Assembly: GCA_947444055.1 (NCBI GenBank)
Contig: CANEYR010000007.1
Coordinates: forward strand, 40,724-104,723
Source of the DNA: Planctomycetota bacterium
GTDB taxonomy: Bacteria; Planctomycetota; UBA1135; UBA2386
Length of the DNA: 64,000 nt
Direction: 5' to 3'
Part shown: piece by piece, positions 34,129 through 42,758 of the stretch
How positions within the stretch are numbered: the first letter of the stretch is position 1
Layout of the letters: every line of letters begins with the position of its first letter
The notes under the pieces: model-generated
Told to the model about the DNA's origin: nothing
The model's database searches: none
Seen by the model: the letters and a program-made list of their open reading frames with translations, nothing else
Position numbers and translations under genes: made by a program

Positions 34129-34431
34129 CTACATGTTGCCGAGCTGCTGGTGAGCTGGGCATTCGCACCACTTGTCGCCAGGGTCCGGGCACGTCTTGGC
34201 AAGTGCGACATCGTCGATGCAGGCTGTTTCGGGGAACGGCCCCTGCACCCGCACCGAGTCACCACCCATGAAGCGGTCGGTGTATTCCTCGATCATCCAA
34301 ACGCGGCACGGCTCGCAGAAGTACCACGAGCGGGTCTCTTCGTCGCCCTGTGCGAAGACGCTGATGAACGCCTTGCGGCGCGTGCTCGGGCCGAGCTCGG
34401 CACTGCAGCCGCGACAGGGGAAGGGATCCAT
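34129..34431 (-). CDS. Small cysteine-rich (putative zinc-ribbon) protein
   Basis: A 100-aa protein starting MDPFPCRGCSAELG (ATG at 34431, with AAGG upstream; a GTG at 34440 would add three residues). Eight Cys fall in pairs: CRGC with FCEPC, which would make one zinc ribbon, and TACIDD, KTCPDP, KWCECPAH, a possible second site. The middle (FAQGDEETRSWYF, RVWMIEEYTDRFMGGDSV) is compact and charged. No catalytic motif. It is 10 bp downstream of the PhyH-like gene and may belong to that operon. Function unknown. Confidence 0.65.
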   Translation of the reverse strand: MDPFPCRGCSAELGPSTRRKAFISVFAQGDEETRSWYFCEPCRVWMIEEYTDRFMGGDSVRVQGPFPETACIDDVALAKTCPDPGDKWCECPAHQQLGNM

Positions 34432-34441
34432 TGCAGTCACC

Positions 34442-35368
34442 TTAGCGAGCTACTGGGGCACCCACCGCGTGCGGCGTGAAGTAGGCGCCGACGGCGAAGT
34501 CCGCACGGCGGCGACCGCGACCCTGATAGGCATTGCCCTGCGTGGCGATCTCGGCGACCGGCAGGATGCGGGTATCGAAGGTGACGCGGGTGAGCTCCGT
34601 CTTGTTGTGCGGGCCGGCATGCAGACACCGTGAGTCGAAGACCACGATGTCGCCAACCTCGGCGGCGAGCGGTTGGCAGATGCGTTCACAGCGTTCCATC
34701 AAGGCACGGTCATCCTGCGTGTCGCGGCCAAACCTTGCGAAGTCGTAGTCGTATTCGCGCAACAACTGCAGGCTCGGCGCCAACTCCGCCAACAGCAACG
34801 AGCGCGACGCTTCGCACCGCACCAGCGGGATGAACACATTCACCGCGCGCGGGTTGTGCCCGATCATGATGTCGTTGTGAAAGGTGGTGGCACCCAGGTA
34901 GCCCGGCGCCTTCGGGAAGAACACGCGAAACGTCGGCGTGCGTTGCAAGTGCGCGCGGCCGATCCCGAGGGCTGGCACCACGACCTCAGCCAGCAGGCGT
35001 TCGTGCAACACTGCGAACGCCGACGGCATCTCGTAGAGAGCGCGCGCGGCAGCACTCTGCTGCGAATGGTCCATCACCTGGTTCTCAGCCGCGACCAGTT
35101 CGTGCAGCAATTCGAGTTGGTCGCCGCGATCAGCAAGGGCGGCGCGATCGATCATGCCTGCCGCCGCCAGTGCCTCGCCGACCAGCGCGCGGAAGTCGTA
35201 GGCCTTCGGGTCGTAGCGCAAGCGAGCGATGCCGTTCTCATGGTGCCGCTGCAGAGGACTCACCCGCTGCATATCGGCTGTGAACTCGCCGCGGAACGTG
35301 GGCTCGGTGTAGTTGGCGTAGTCGAGAACCGCCCGCGACGCGGGCTCCACTGGGCTCAAGCTCTGCAT
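34442..35368 (-). CDS. Phytanoyl-CoA dioxygenase-like (StrG-like) Fe(II)/2-oxoglutarate oxygenase
   Basis: A 308-aa protein with a double-stranded beta-helix oxygenase core. Candidate iron ligands are HND in TTFHNDIMIGH and the distal His in DSRCLHAGPHNKTE; the following TRVTFDTRILP provides an Arg for 2-oxoglutarate. Overall it resembles StrG/PhyH-type hydroxylases seen in sugar and antibiotic-modification clusters. ATG at 35368 overlaps the end of the glycosyltransferase gene by 13 bp, so it is third in a coupled methyltransferase-glycosyltransferase-oxygenase operon, suggesting hydroxylation or oxidation of a glycan building block. The track's 560-aa version begins in antisense sequence. 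Confidence 0.8.
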   Translation of the reverse strand: MQSLSPVEPASRAVLDYANYTEPTFRGEFTADMQRVSPLQRHHENGIARLRYDPKAYDFRALVGEALAAAGMIDRAALADRGDQLELLHELVAAENQVMDHSQQSAAARALYEMPSAFAVLHERLLAEVVVPALGIGRAHLQRTPTFRVFFPKAPGYLGATTFHNDIMIGHNPRAVNVFIPLVRCEASRSLLLAELAPSLQLLREYDYDFARFGRDTQDDRALMERCERICQPLAAEVGDIVVFDSRCLHAGPHNKTELTRVTFDTRILPVAEIATQGNAYQGRGRRRADFAVGAYFTPHAVGAPVAR

Positions 35369-38300
35369 GGCATCAACTCCCGTTCGGTAGCGCCGCGATT
35401 CGGAGTTTCGGCGTCGCTGACGGCGGGCGGCGGCACCATGGCCAAACGCTGCGCCACCAAGTCTTCGTACGGTTGGCACTGGCTCGCGGCGACCAGTGCG
35501 TCGCGGGCGCCAGGCGCCCCAAGCGCCGTCAACAGTTCGGCCTCTGCCAAGCGCGGTGCGATCAATCGCGGCGAACTCGCGGCGGCGGCACGCAACAAGC
35601 ACAAGGCCGTGGCGGTGTCGCCGTGCAACAGCGCCGTGCCCAGGAACTGCTCGAGCGAGGCGAGGTCGCGCCGTTGTTCGTCGGTGATGACACCAAGGCG
35701 CGCATGGCTCGCCGCCTCTTCGCTGATGCCGGGCGCACACAAGGTCGACGGCCACAGCGCCTGCGGCTGGAATGGGGATGCCTCGGCACCGCGGCGGTGC
35801 ACGGCCCGCGCGCGTTCGACGTTCGTCAAGTCGACGGTCGGATCCCGCAGCGCTCGCCAAGTGGCCCGCAGCGAACTCGTCGCCAACAGCGTCGTCAGTT
35901 GCCGCGCCTCTATCTCGTCGCCCAGGCGCAGCCAGAACTCGTACTCCGCGGCGGCGCCAAACTGCGCGTCGAACAGCCCATGCTGGTCGTGCAACGACCG
36001 CCGCCACATGGCGTGCAGGCCGATGGCGTTGCTCGTGTGCAGCCGCCGATGCGCGAACGGCGGCGGACACGCGAACGCGCAACACGTCGAGGGTTCGAAC
36101 CGCGCGACCTCGCCAGCGGTCCAACCTTCATTCGCAAACGCGAGCCCAGCGCGCGGGTGCTTCGTCAGTGCATCCTGCAGCAGTTCGAGCGCATCCGGGC
36201 GCCAGCGATCGCCCGGCATGGCAATCGTGAGCAGCGGTGCTGTCGCCGCTTGCACGCACGCATTCAGCCGCTCGCTCCAGCTGGCCGCGCCGGCCACGGA
36301 CGTCGTCTGCACGCGCATGCCTTCGGGCAACCCCGTCGGCACGAAGCCCGCGGCATCCAGCGCCAGCGCGACGACGACGTCCAGCTTGCTGGCGCAGGTC
36401 TGCGTGGCGAGTTCGGCGACCACCTCGGCAACCTCGCGCGCCGACGCAGTTCGTGGCACCAGCACCGCGAGGCGCCTGCGGTTGCTCTGCTCCGCCGTCG
36501 TGAACTTGATGTCGCCCGCGATCTTGGCTTCGCGACGCTCGACGGCAAACAGGCTGCTGACGCACAGCGAGGCATCGATGGTGTCCGCCTCGACTCTGGC
36601 CACGGCCCGCGCCGCCACCGCCGGTACCGTTCCCGCCGTCGGTGTTCGCGCCAGTTCTCGCTGCAGCAATGGCGCCGCCGCCGGGAACTCGCCGGAACCG
36701 TCCGCCAACTCCTGCAGCAGCCCGATGGCCCGTTCACGGTCCGCACCGTCTGCTCGGCGCAGCAGCGCCTTGGCGAGATCGAGTCGGTAGCGCGCGAAGC
36801 CAGGGTCCCAACTCGTCGCCATCTCGTGCAGGGCAGGCTTGCCAGTCTTGCGGGCGACATAGCCGGCGAGTGCGGCCAGGATCAGTTTCGTGAACGCCAG
36901 CGACGGCACCGTGGCGCCCTTCACCGCCTTGGCCACGAGATCGAGGTAGTCGCGGTAGTTGAAGTACTCGGCATGGAAGTCGAACGGCATGACGTCGTCG
37001 TCCGGTCCGACTTGCCACACGCTCGCATCCTGCGCGATGGTGTCGTGCGCGAGTTGCAGCGCCTGCAGGCGCGCCTTGGCGTCCCCGTGATGCCACTGCG
37101 TTCGCACCAGCAGGAAGCGCCCCACGAGGTGCTTGGGGAACAGCCGCACGCACTTCTCCAAGAGCCGCATCGCATCATCGCGCAACGCGAACTCGGCGGC
37201 CTCCGCCTTGCCATTCTTCTCGTAGTAGGCGAACTCGCAGAGCAGCTCGCGCGCCATGTCGACGATCGCGGTTGCCGATGGCCGCTGACGAAGGTCCATG
37301 GACAGATGCCGGAAGTTGGCCTGCATCGAACGCCGCCGCACCGACGGGTTGTCAGGCAACCAGGTGCGTGACACACACAGTCGCTTCTGGCACCAGCGCT
37401 TTGAGTCCACGACGCGCCGTTCGTTTCGTGGCGCCGCGGCGCGGAAGGTCAGGAACCGCAGGTACTGCGACGCCACCTTCGTCATCGCGAACTCGCGTCG
37501 AACCAGTTGCGCACCACGCCGCGCCGCGGGCTCGAAGTGATCCCAGTGGTCGACGATGCCGCGCACCGCGCTTGCCAGTTGGCCGCGCTCCGATCCGTAC
37601 GGGTAGATGCCTTCGTTCGGACCAACCCAGAGGTTGAGGATGGACTGCTCTTGCAGCGCCACCGCACAGCCCAGCGCCAGCGATTCGAGGCCTCGCGTCG
37701 GCATCGCACCGGGTCGACGCACGAACGTGAACGACGCCTTGCTCGCCGCCAACAAGGCATGGAACGCGAGCGGGCCGGTGAAGCCGCGCACGACGCGCAG
37801 GGCGATGTCCGGCATCGCCAGCAGTTCGTGCAGCACCTTCGCCTTGTCGGGGTGGTACGGATCGAGCATGGTGCCCGACACGAAGAAGTCGAGGTGCCGT
37901 TGGTCGGTCGACAGCGGCGGCAGCTGCGCTGGCAGTGCAAAGACCTTGGGGAACGACGAGACGGCGCCGCGCGTCAGGCCCTGCACATCGAGCCACTCGG
38001 TGCGATCGGTCACGCACAGCTCGTCGAACAGATCGAGCCACGGCCGGATCGTCTGGATGTGCAGGTCGTGGTCGGCGACGTGCCCAAACAGCGGACACGC
38101 GAGTTGCTGCAGGCTCGGCGGCACGTGGTGCCATTCGGCCATGGCCGCGACGTAGAAGTCCGGTGCAAAGCCATCGTCGACAAAGCCACGGACGTCGGCG
38201 TAGGGAACGTTCTGGCGATCGCCGGTGTGGTGGCCGATGTGGCGCACCTGAAAGCGCGAGTCGTGGCGCGCGCCACCAAGCAAGTCCGTCATCGCGCCGG

Positions 38301-38649
38301 GCAGCCACGGCAACTGCGCCAGCACACGAATGCGCGGCTGGTCGAGCAGACGCGCCAGACTGCGTGCATGCGGCAGGTCGAGGCCGACGAGCAGCCGCCG
38401 GGCAAGGCCTGCATCACCATGAATCCACTCTGCTGCCGCCGCATGAAACCGCGCCTCCGGCTGGTCAAAATCCGCCAGAGCCGCTGCCGAGGCGCGATCC
38501 CCACGCAGCAGCGCGCGCGCCGCATGAAACTCAAAGGTCGTGGCGTCGCCAAACATCGCGGCACCGGCGTAGTCACCAGCCTCGAACACCTGCCGAGTCC
38601 AAGCCCGCGCATCCTCGACCCGCTGCGGACGAAGCGTCGACGACGTCAT
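35356..38649 (-). CDS. Large multidomain glycosyltransferase (GT-B-like plus GT2-like)
   Basis: A 1097-aa cytoplasmic protein. Residues about 80-420 resemble CgeB/YkvP-like GT-B transferases: YADVRGFVDDGFAPDFYVAA, RHLDFFVSGTMLDPYHPDKA, then TRGLESLALGCAVALQEQS. The middle is helical, TPR-like. Residues about 720-920 resemble a GT2 (GT-A) domain: LAVLVPRTASAREVAEVVAE, MPGDRWRPDALELL in place of the usual DxD and FGAAAEYEFWLRLGDEIEA, similar to the ExD/W acceptor loop. The remainder is helical. ATG at 38649 overlaps the methyltransferase stop by ATGA, and the 3' end overlaps the PhyH gene. Likely builds a surface glycan; sugar donors unknown. Confidence 0.75.
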   Translation of the reverse strand: MTSSTLRPQRVEDARAWTRQVFEAGDYAGAAMFGDATTFEFHAARALLRGDRASAAALADFDQPEARFHAAAAEWIHGDAGLARRLLVGLDLPHARSLARLLDQPRIRVLAQLPWLPGAMTDLLGGARHDSRFQVRHIGHHTGDRQNVPYADVRGFVDDGFAPDFYVAAMAEWHHVPPSLQQLACPLFGHVADHDLHIQTIRPWLDLFDELCVTDRTEWLDVQGLTRGAVSSFPKVFALPAQLPPLSTDQRHLDFFVSGTMLDPYHPDKAKVLHELLAMPDIALRVVRGFTGPLAFHALLAASKASFTFVRRPGAMPTRGLESLALGCAVALQEQSILNLWVGPNEGIYPYGSERGQLASAVRGIVDHWDHFEPAARRGAQLVRREFAMTKVASQYLRFLTFRAAAPRNERRVVDSKRWCQKRLCVSRTWLPDNPSVRRRSMQANFRHLSMDLRQRPSATAIVDMARELLCEFAYYEKNGKAEAAEFALRDDAMRLLEKCVRLFPKHLVGRFLLVRTQWHHGDAKARLQALQLAHDTIAQDASVWQVGPDDDVMPFDFHAEYFNYRDYLDLVAKAVKGATVPSLAFTKLILAALAGYVARKTGKPALHEMATSWDPGFARYRLDLAKALLRRADGADRERAIGLLQELADGSGEFPAAAPLLQRELARTPTAGTVPAVAARAVARVEADTIDASLCVSSLFAVERREAKIAGDIKFTTAEQSNRRRLAVLVPRTASAREVAEVVAELATQTCASKLDVVVALALDAAGFVPTGLPEGMRVQTTSVAGAASWSERLNACVQAATAPLLTIAMPGDRWRPDALELLQDALTKHPRAGLAFANEGWTAGEVARFEPSTCCAFACPPPFAHRRLHTSNAIGLHAMWRRSLHDQHGLFDAQFGAAAEYEFWLRLGDEIEARQLTTLLATSSLRATWRALRDPTVDLTNVERARAVHRRGAEASPFQPQALWPSTLCAPGISEEAASHARLGVITDEQRRDLASLEQFLGTALLHGDTATALCLLRAAAASSPRLIAPRLAEAELLTALGAPGARDALVAASQCQPYEDLVAQRLAMVPPPAVSDAETPNRGATERELMPCRA

Positions 38650-39614
38650 GCGTTCCCCCGCGAGCCCAGCGGCCGCCAAACCACCACGCCATAGCCTTCG
38701 TGGAAGAACGAGCCGAGGCCCGTGCGTCGCTGTTCGAGGATCTCGATGCGACCTTCGCGCTCGAGCTGCTGCAAGCGCGGCAGGAAGCCACGCAGGTAGT
38801 TGCGCCGGTGGTGGTATCGCCGGGCGACATCGTCGAACAGCGAGCCTTCGTCGTACAGCTCGCGCAGCGGTTCGATGTGCACACAGATCGCGGGATTGCC
38901 GGCCAGCAGACGTTCGAGCAGTGGCTCGTAGCGATCGCCAATCTGCTCGAGCGCCGCTGACGTCAACACGCCGGTGCCGCGACCCAGCTCGAGCGCATCG
39001 TTTGGCGCGAACATGTCGAAGTGCTTGCCGGTGATCGCACGGCCACTGCGCTGCGCCAGTTGCTGCAGAATGCGTTGCGACGACTCCGCCCAATCGAGGC
39101 CACACAGGTGCAGGCGCGGAAAGATGCCGGCGAGCAGCATCAAGCTCGTGCCCGTGCCGCAGCCGAGTTCGACGACCCGCTGCACGTCCGTGAAGTAGCG
39201 CCGGAAGTACCAGTGCCGCAGGGCGGTGTAGACCGCGTACTCAAAGCCAGGGTGGTCGACGCGCACGTAGTCGCCAGCGAGGCGCAGCACACGGTGCCCG
39301 TTGTACTTCGGCACCAGCATCAGCGGCTCGCCGTCGGCCGCCTCGAACTCGCGCAGGTTCTCGTTCCAACCGCGCTCCCAGTCGTCGGCACGATGTGGCC
39401 CCGAGACCCGCAGATCGCCCGCCTCGCTGCCGTGCAGCGCGCGCAGCAGTTGCTCCTCGCGTTCGCTGCCAAGCAGGATCTCGTAGCCGAGGTTCGCAGC
39501 TGCCAGCGTTTCTACGCAGGCGGCGGGCAGCGCGTTTGCACGCGCGCCGACCATCGCTGCAAAACGCTGTCCGTCGAGAACTGCCAGCGTTCCATCGTTC
39601 ACCGTTGCCGTCAT
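38646..39614 (-). CDS. Class I SAM-dependent methyltransferase
   Basis: A 322-aa protein. The Rossmann SAM site is VVELGCGTGTSLMLLAGIFP, followed by LCGLDWAESSQRILQQLA (acidic residue of motif II) and LTSAALEQIG. An N-terminal domain (ADDWERGWNENLREFEAADG, LVPKYNGHRVLRLAGDYV) precedes it, as in sugar- or natural-product methyltransferases. The start at 39614 has GGAGAGG upstream. First gene of the overlapping glycosyltransferase/PhyH operon, so it probably methylates a glycan intermediate or a carrier; that is context-based. Confidence 0.85.
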   Translation of the reverse strand: MTATVNDGTLAVLDGQRFAAMVGARANALPAACVETLAAANLGYEILLGSEREEQLLRALHGSEAGDLRVSGPHRADDWERGWNENLREFEAADGEPLMLVPKYNGHRVLRLAGDYVRVDHPGFEYAVYTALRHWYFRRYFTDVQRVVELGCGTGTSLMLLAGIFPRLHLCGLDWAESSQRILQQLAQRSGRAITGKHFDMFAPNDALELGRGTGVLTSAALEQIGDRYEPLLERLLAGNPAICVHIEPLRELYDEGSLFDDVARRYHHRRNYLRGFLPRLQQLEREGRIEILEQRRTGLGSFFHEGYGVVVWRPLGSRGNA

Positions 39615-39750
39615 GTTCGCCTCTCCGCGACTGGCATCGTCGTGGCAACGGTCCCGACTTGATACGCACGACGACGAAGGTGCTGTGCCATCGGCGGAAC
39701 GGCTCAACGCGCAGCGGGCCGCGGGCCGATGGCACCCTGCGTCGCGGCGA

Positions 39751-40566
39751 CTACAGCAGCGGGATGCGCAGTGCGTTCGAAGTCGAGACCGGCCACTGCG
39801 CGGACGGTTGCAGCACCAGCCATTGTGCAAACAACGTCTGCCCACTCAGCGAGAGGTTGTTCGGCAACGGCAGCGGCACTTGCACGACCCCTGTCGGCAT
39901 CGTGAACATCCACTGGGCCGGGCCCATGGTGAAGATCTCAAACGCCGACGTCAGCCCCAGCTCGAGGTTGAACGGCAAGCCGCCGCTGCTGGCCGCCACG
40001 TCTCACATGATGAAGGTCGGCGTGCCTGGCGTCGCTCCACTGAGTGTGAGCAGGAACCCTGGTTCGCCGAGGCGCGGCGCAAACGGGGCGTGGGCCTGCA
40101 GCTGCCCCGACGACGTGATCGAGCCCTGTCCGATCGACGTGACGAGGCGACCGTTCTGCGAACCAAGCGTTGGCTGATCGAACGGCATCGCGCCGGCGGC
40201 GACCCGCGGATCGGTGACGTTAGGGCCAAAGCCATGCGCCGGATGGGGCAGCATGACGCCGTTCGGCAGAACGATCCCGACCCCTGGCGATCCGCGCTGG
40301 TCGTCAGCTGTTGCGAACAGACGATCCGGACCTGGATTGACGGCTTGCGACGTACGTGGATCGATACCACCGCGGCTCAAGTCGTGACACGTCGCACAGG
40401 CAACGGTGCTCGTGGATGACAGCTGTTCCTCGAAGAACAGAGCCATGCCCAACAACGACTTGTCGGCTGTCGTGGGATTGCTGGCGGGGGCGATGGGCGG
40501 CGGGAAGTTGGTTTGAGCAACAGCCGTGGCGAGGCAAAGCGAGACGGAACCGAGGGCACGTAGCAT
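39751..40566 (-). pseudogene. Cytochrome c peroxidase-like gene interrupted by an in-frame TGA
   Basis: Two collinear ORFs in one frame, 40566-40003 and 39999-39751, are separated only by ATG TGA GAC. The first has a signal peptide (MLRALGSVSLCLATAVAQ) and the start of a di-haem peroxidase N-domain: LLGMALFFEEQLSSTSTVAC, CATCHDLSRGGIDPR (CxxCH) and VNPGPDRLFATADDQRGSPG. It then lacks the second haem domain entirely. After the TGA the frame continues LPFNLELGLTSAFEIF ... NNLSLSGQTLFAQWLVLQP ... STSNALRI, the same C-terminal module as other secreted proteins here. Either a nonsense-mutated and internally deleted remnant, or a read error at one base of a shortened gene. Confidence 0.7.
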
Positions 40567-40842
40567 CGAGACTCCATTGTTCCCCGAGGGCGAGGAACGC
40601 GCGTGAGGCCGCAGTACCGCGGGGGCAGGGCAGCGGCGAAAGACGAATCGGTCGCGCGCCAGCAACTGCAATGCCGCCCCGCGGTCGTCTCCGCCAAGGG
40701 GCCTGCCTCTGTTTGCCGCCATGAACTGCGACTCGGAAGTCCGAATCACGACACGCGTGACCAGAACCCGGCGGCGGTTGAGCGAATGCGAAGGCTTGTT
40801 GGCATCGACGGAACAGCTCAACGCGCACCCCGGTCGTTGCCG

Positions 40843-41700
40843 ATGCCACCCCACATGGAGGTTGTCGGCGCACCCGCGCTACCAGGGGTCCCGTGCGTGC
40901 AGGCGAAGTCGCCGGTGCTGCACATCAGCTACGTGAAGTCGGGCAGCTACTTCCTGTGGCAGGCGTTCGACAGCTTGTTCCGCGCTGCTGGCCAAAAGCG
41001 CAGCTTTGTGCAGACGCACCCGATCCAGTGCCTGCGCGACAGCTGGCCGGACTTCTCGATCGATCAGTTCGACATCGATCAGATCTTGGTGCAAGACGAG
41101 GCCGTCTATTGGCAGGTGGAGATGCAGCACGTCGAGGCCATTGACGACCTCGACCAGTACCTCGCCCAGTGCAGTCACGTGTGGACGCACTCGTTCCTGT
41201 GCGAACGCAGTTGGGAGGCTTACCCACGCTTTCCACGCGTTTGCTACATCGTGCGCGATCCCCGCGATGCGCTCGTGTCGATGGCGCACTTCACGCAGAC
41301 CCCGTTCATGCGGCGCTACCACCCGCACGCGGCCGCTTCGCCTGCCGACTACGTCGCGGCCGAACTCGACACCTTCCTCGGTGACTGGTGCCGCCACGCC
41401 GGCGATCACTGGCGAGCGCGGCGCGCGCTCGACATCGAGTTTTTGCACTACGAGCGCATGGTCCAAGACCTGCCCATCGCGCTGCGTCGCCTGGCAAATT
41501 GGTGTGCGCTGCCCCTCGACGATGGGGCGATCGCGCGCGTCGTCCCCAGCCTCGGCATCGACGCGATGCGGGCGAAGAACCCGCAGCATGTGCGCAAAGG
41601 CGGCAGCGGCGGCTTCCGCGAGCTACTGACGCCGCCACAACAAGAACGCGCTCTCGCCATCTGCGCGCCGACGATGCGCGACCTCGGCTACGACGTCTGA
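40843..41700 (+). CDS. Sulfotransferase family protein
   Basis: About 285 aa from the ATG at 40843 (40855 also possible; the 365-aa track start has no family character upstream). It shows PAPS-dependent sulfotransferase motifs: the 5'-phosphosulfate loop ISYVKSGSYFLWQAF, and the 3'-phosphate site CYIVRDPRDALVSMAHF. The C-terminal part has LHYERMVQDLPIALRRLANW and a KGGSGGFRELLTPPQ region typical of the family's RKG motif. It would transfer sulfate to a hydroxyl acceptor such as a glycan. Followed 11 bp later by a LamG-like gene, then the aminotransferase gene. Confidence 0.85.
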   Translation: MPPHMEVVGAPALPGVPCVQAKSPVLHISYVKSGSYFLWQAFDSLFRAAGQKRSFVQTHPIQCLRDSWPDFSIDQFDIDQILVQDEAVYWQVEMQHVEAIDDLDQYLAQCSHVWTHSFLCERSWEAYPRFPRVCYIVRDPRDALVSMAHFTQTPFMRRYHPHAAASPADYVAAELDTFLGDWCRHAGDHWRARRALDIEFLHYERMVQDLPIALRRLANWCALPLDDGAIARVVPSLGIDAMRAKNPQHVRKGGSGGFRELLTPPQQERALAICAPTMRDLGYDV

Positions 41701-41711
41701 GCAACCACACG

Positions 41712-42641
41712 ATGCACCCCGACACTCCCATCGACCGCGGCCTCGCGATGCACCTCGACGCGGCGGACGTTCGCTCGTATCCCGGCCACGGCATGCTGTG
41801 GCGCGACCTGAAGGGCAACTTCGACGGGGAGCTGCCTGGTGACCCGACCAACGAGCGCTCCGATCCGCACTGGACGGGGCGCAGCTTCCGCTTCTCCGGC
41901 CAGAACTTCGTGCGCCTGCTCGGCAGCCAGAAGGGCCTGTTCAAGACGTTCGCGCGCGCCGGGGCGAAGTTCACGATCGACTGCTGCTTCACGACCGGCG
42001 CACGCATCGCCAACCCGCACTTCCTGCTCGCGGATGGCGCCCACGGCAATCCACTCGGTGGCTCTGGCTTCACGTTCTACTTCTTCAACTTCGAGAACAA
42101 GAACCTGCGGCTCAGCATCCAGAACCGCGGCAACACCGCCCTGACGCGCGCGGTGCATGTGACGCATGCCAGTGAGGTCGCGACGGCGCGCACGCAGCGC
42201 GCGGCGGTCGCCGTCGATGAGGCGCAGAACTTCGGCCTCGTGGCGCTCGACGACGAAGTGCTGCCGTTCGCTGGCCGTTACGTCGAACCCGCCGACGTCG
42301 ACTCGCCGTACTACGTGCACATCGGCGCGCCTGGCAACATCGAATACAACGCCGGGGCGCGCCTCGAGAACCACGTCAGCACCCTCGATCTGCGCATCGA
42401 CGACTTCGCGCAGCGCATGCAGATCCCGTACGGACGCATGCGCTTCCATCCGGGCTTCGAGATGCATGCGATGCTCGTCTACGACCGCGCCCTCGATGTC
42501 GGGGAGCTCGAGCACAACCGTCGCTACCTCGCGGCGCGCTACTTCCCCGGTGGGCTGCGCGACCAAGTGATCCCGCGCCCTGATCGCGACGTCTACGGCA
42601 ACCTGCGCCGCGACCCCGTTCCCTCAATCCTCGCCCGCTGA
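41712..42641 (+). CDS. LamG/concanavalin A-like protein
   Basis: A 309-aa protein beginning MHPDTPIDRGLAMHLDAADV, with no signal peptide. The beta-sandwich signature is LDAADVRSYPGHGMLWRDLK, SFRFSGQNFVRLLGSQ and MLVYDRALDVGELEHNRRYL, the classic layout of LamG-like lectin or jelly-roll domains. It starts 11 bp after the sulfotransferase stop, suggesting co-transcription. It may bind or process the modified glycan, or be exported without a classical signal. The longer track start is antisense sequence of the neighbour. Confidence 0.7.
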   Translation: MHPDTPIDRGLAMHLDAADVRSYPGHGMLWRDLKGNFDGELPGDPTNERSDPHWTGRSFRFSGQNFVRLLGSQKGLFKTFARAGAKFTIDCCFTTGARIANPHFLLADGAHGNPLGGSGFTFYFFNFENKNLRLSIQNRGNTALTRAVHVTHASEVATARTQRAAVAVDEAQNFGLVALDDEVLPFAGRYVEPADVDSPYYVHIGAPGNIEYNAGARLENHVSTLDLRIDDFAQRMQIPYGRMRFHPGFEMHAMLVYDRALDVGELEHNRRYLAARYFPGGLRDQVIPRPDRDVYGNLRRDPVPSILAR

Positions 42642-42741
42642 GTCCGCCCCATAGCCCCAACCGTTCGACGGGAGTTCTTCGGTCCGCGCGACAACGTGCC
42701 GAACGATGCCAACTCGCACTGTCCTGGGGCCGGGTGATCCC

Positions 42742-42747
42742 TATCCT
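42742..42747 (+). promoter_or_regulatory. Possible -10 element for the DegT aminotransferase gene
   Basis: TATCCT in CCCTATCCTGTG lies 11 bp upstream of the ATG at 42759, giving a very short leader if used. It matches the hexamer before argS. Confidence 0.35.
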
Positions 42748-42758
42748 GTGCGGCCCTC

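Noticed and set aside
39953-40053. Selenocysteine recoding at the TGA of the peroxidase-like gene
   Set aside because: No hairpin with SECIS-like features was recognised just downstream of the TGA, and the gene also lacks its catalytic domain, so decay or a read error is more likely.
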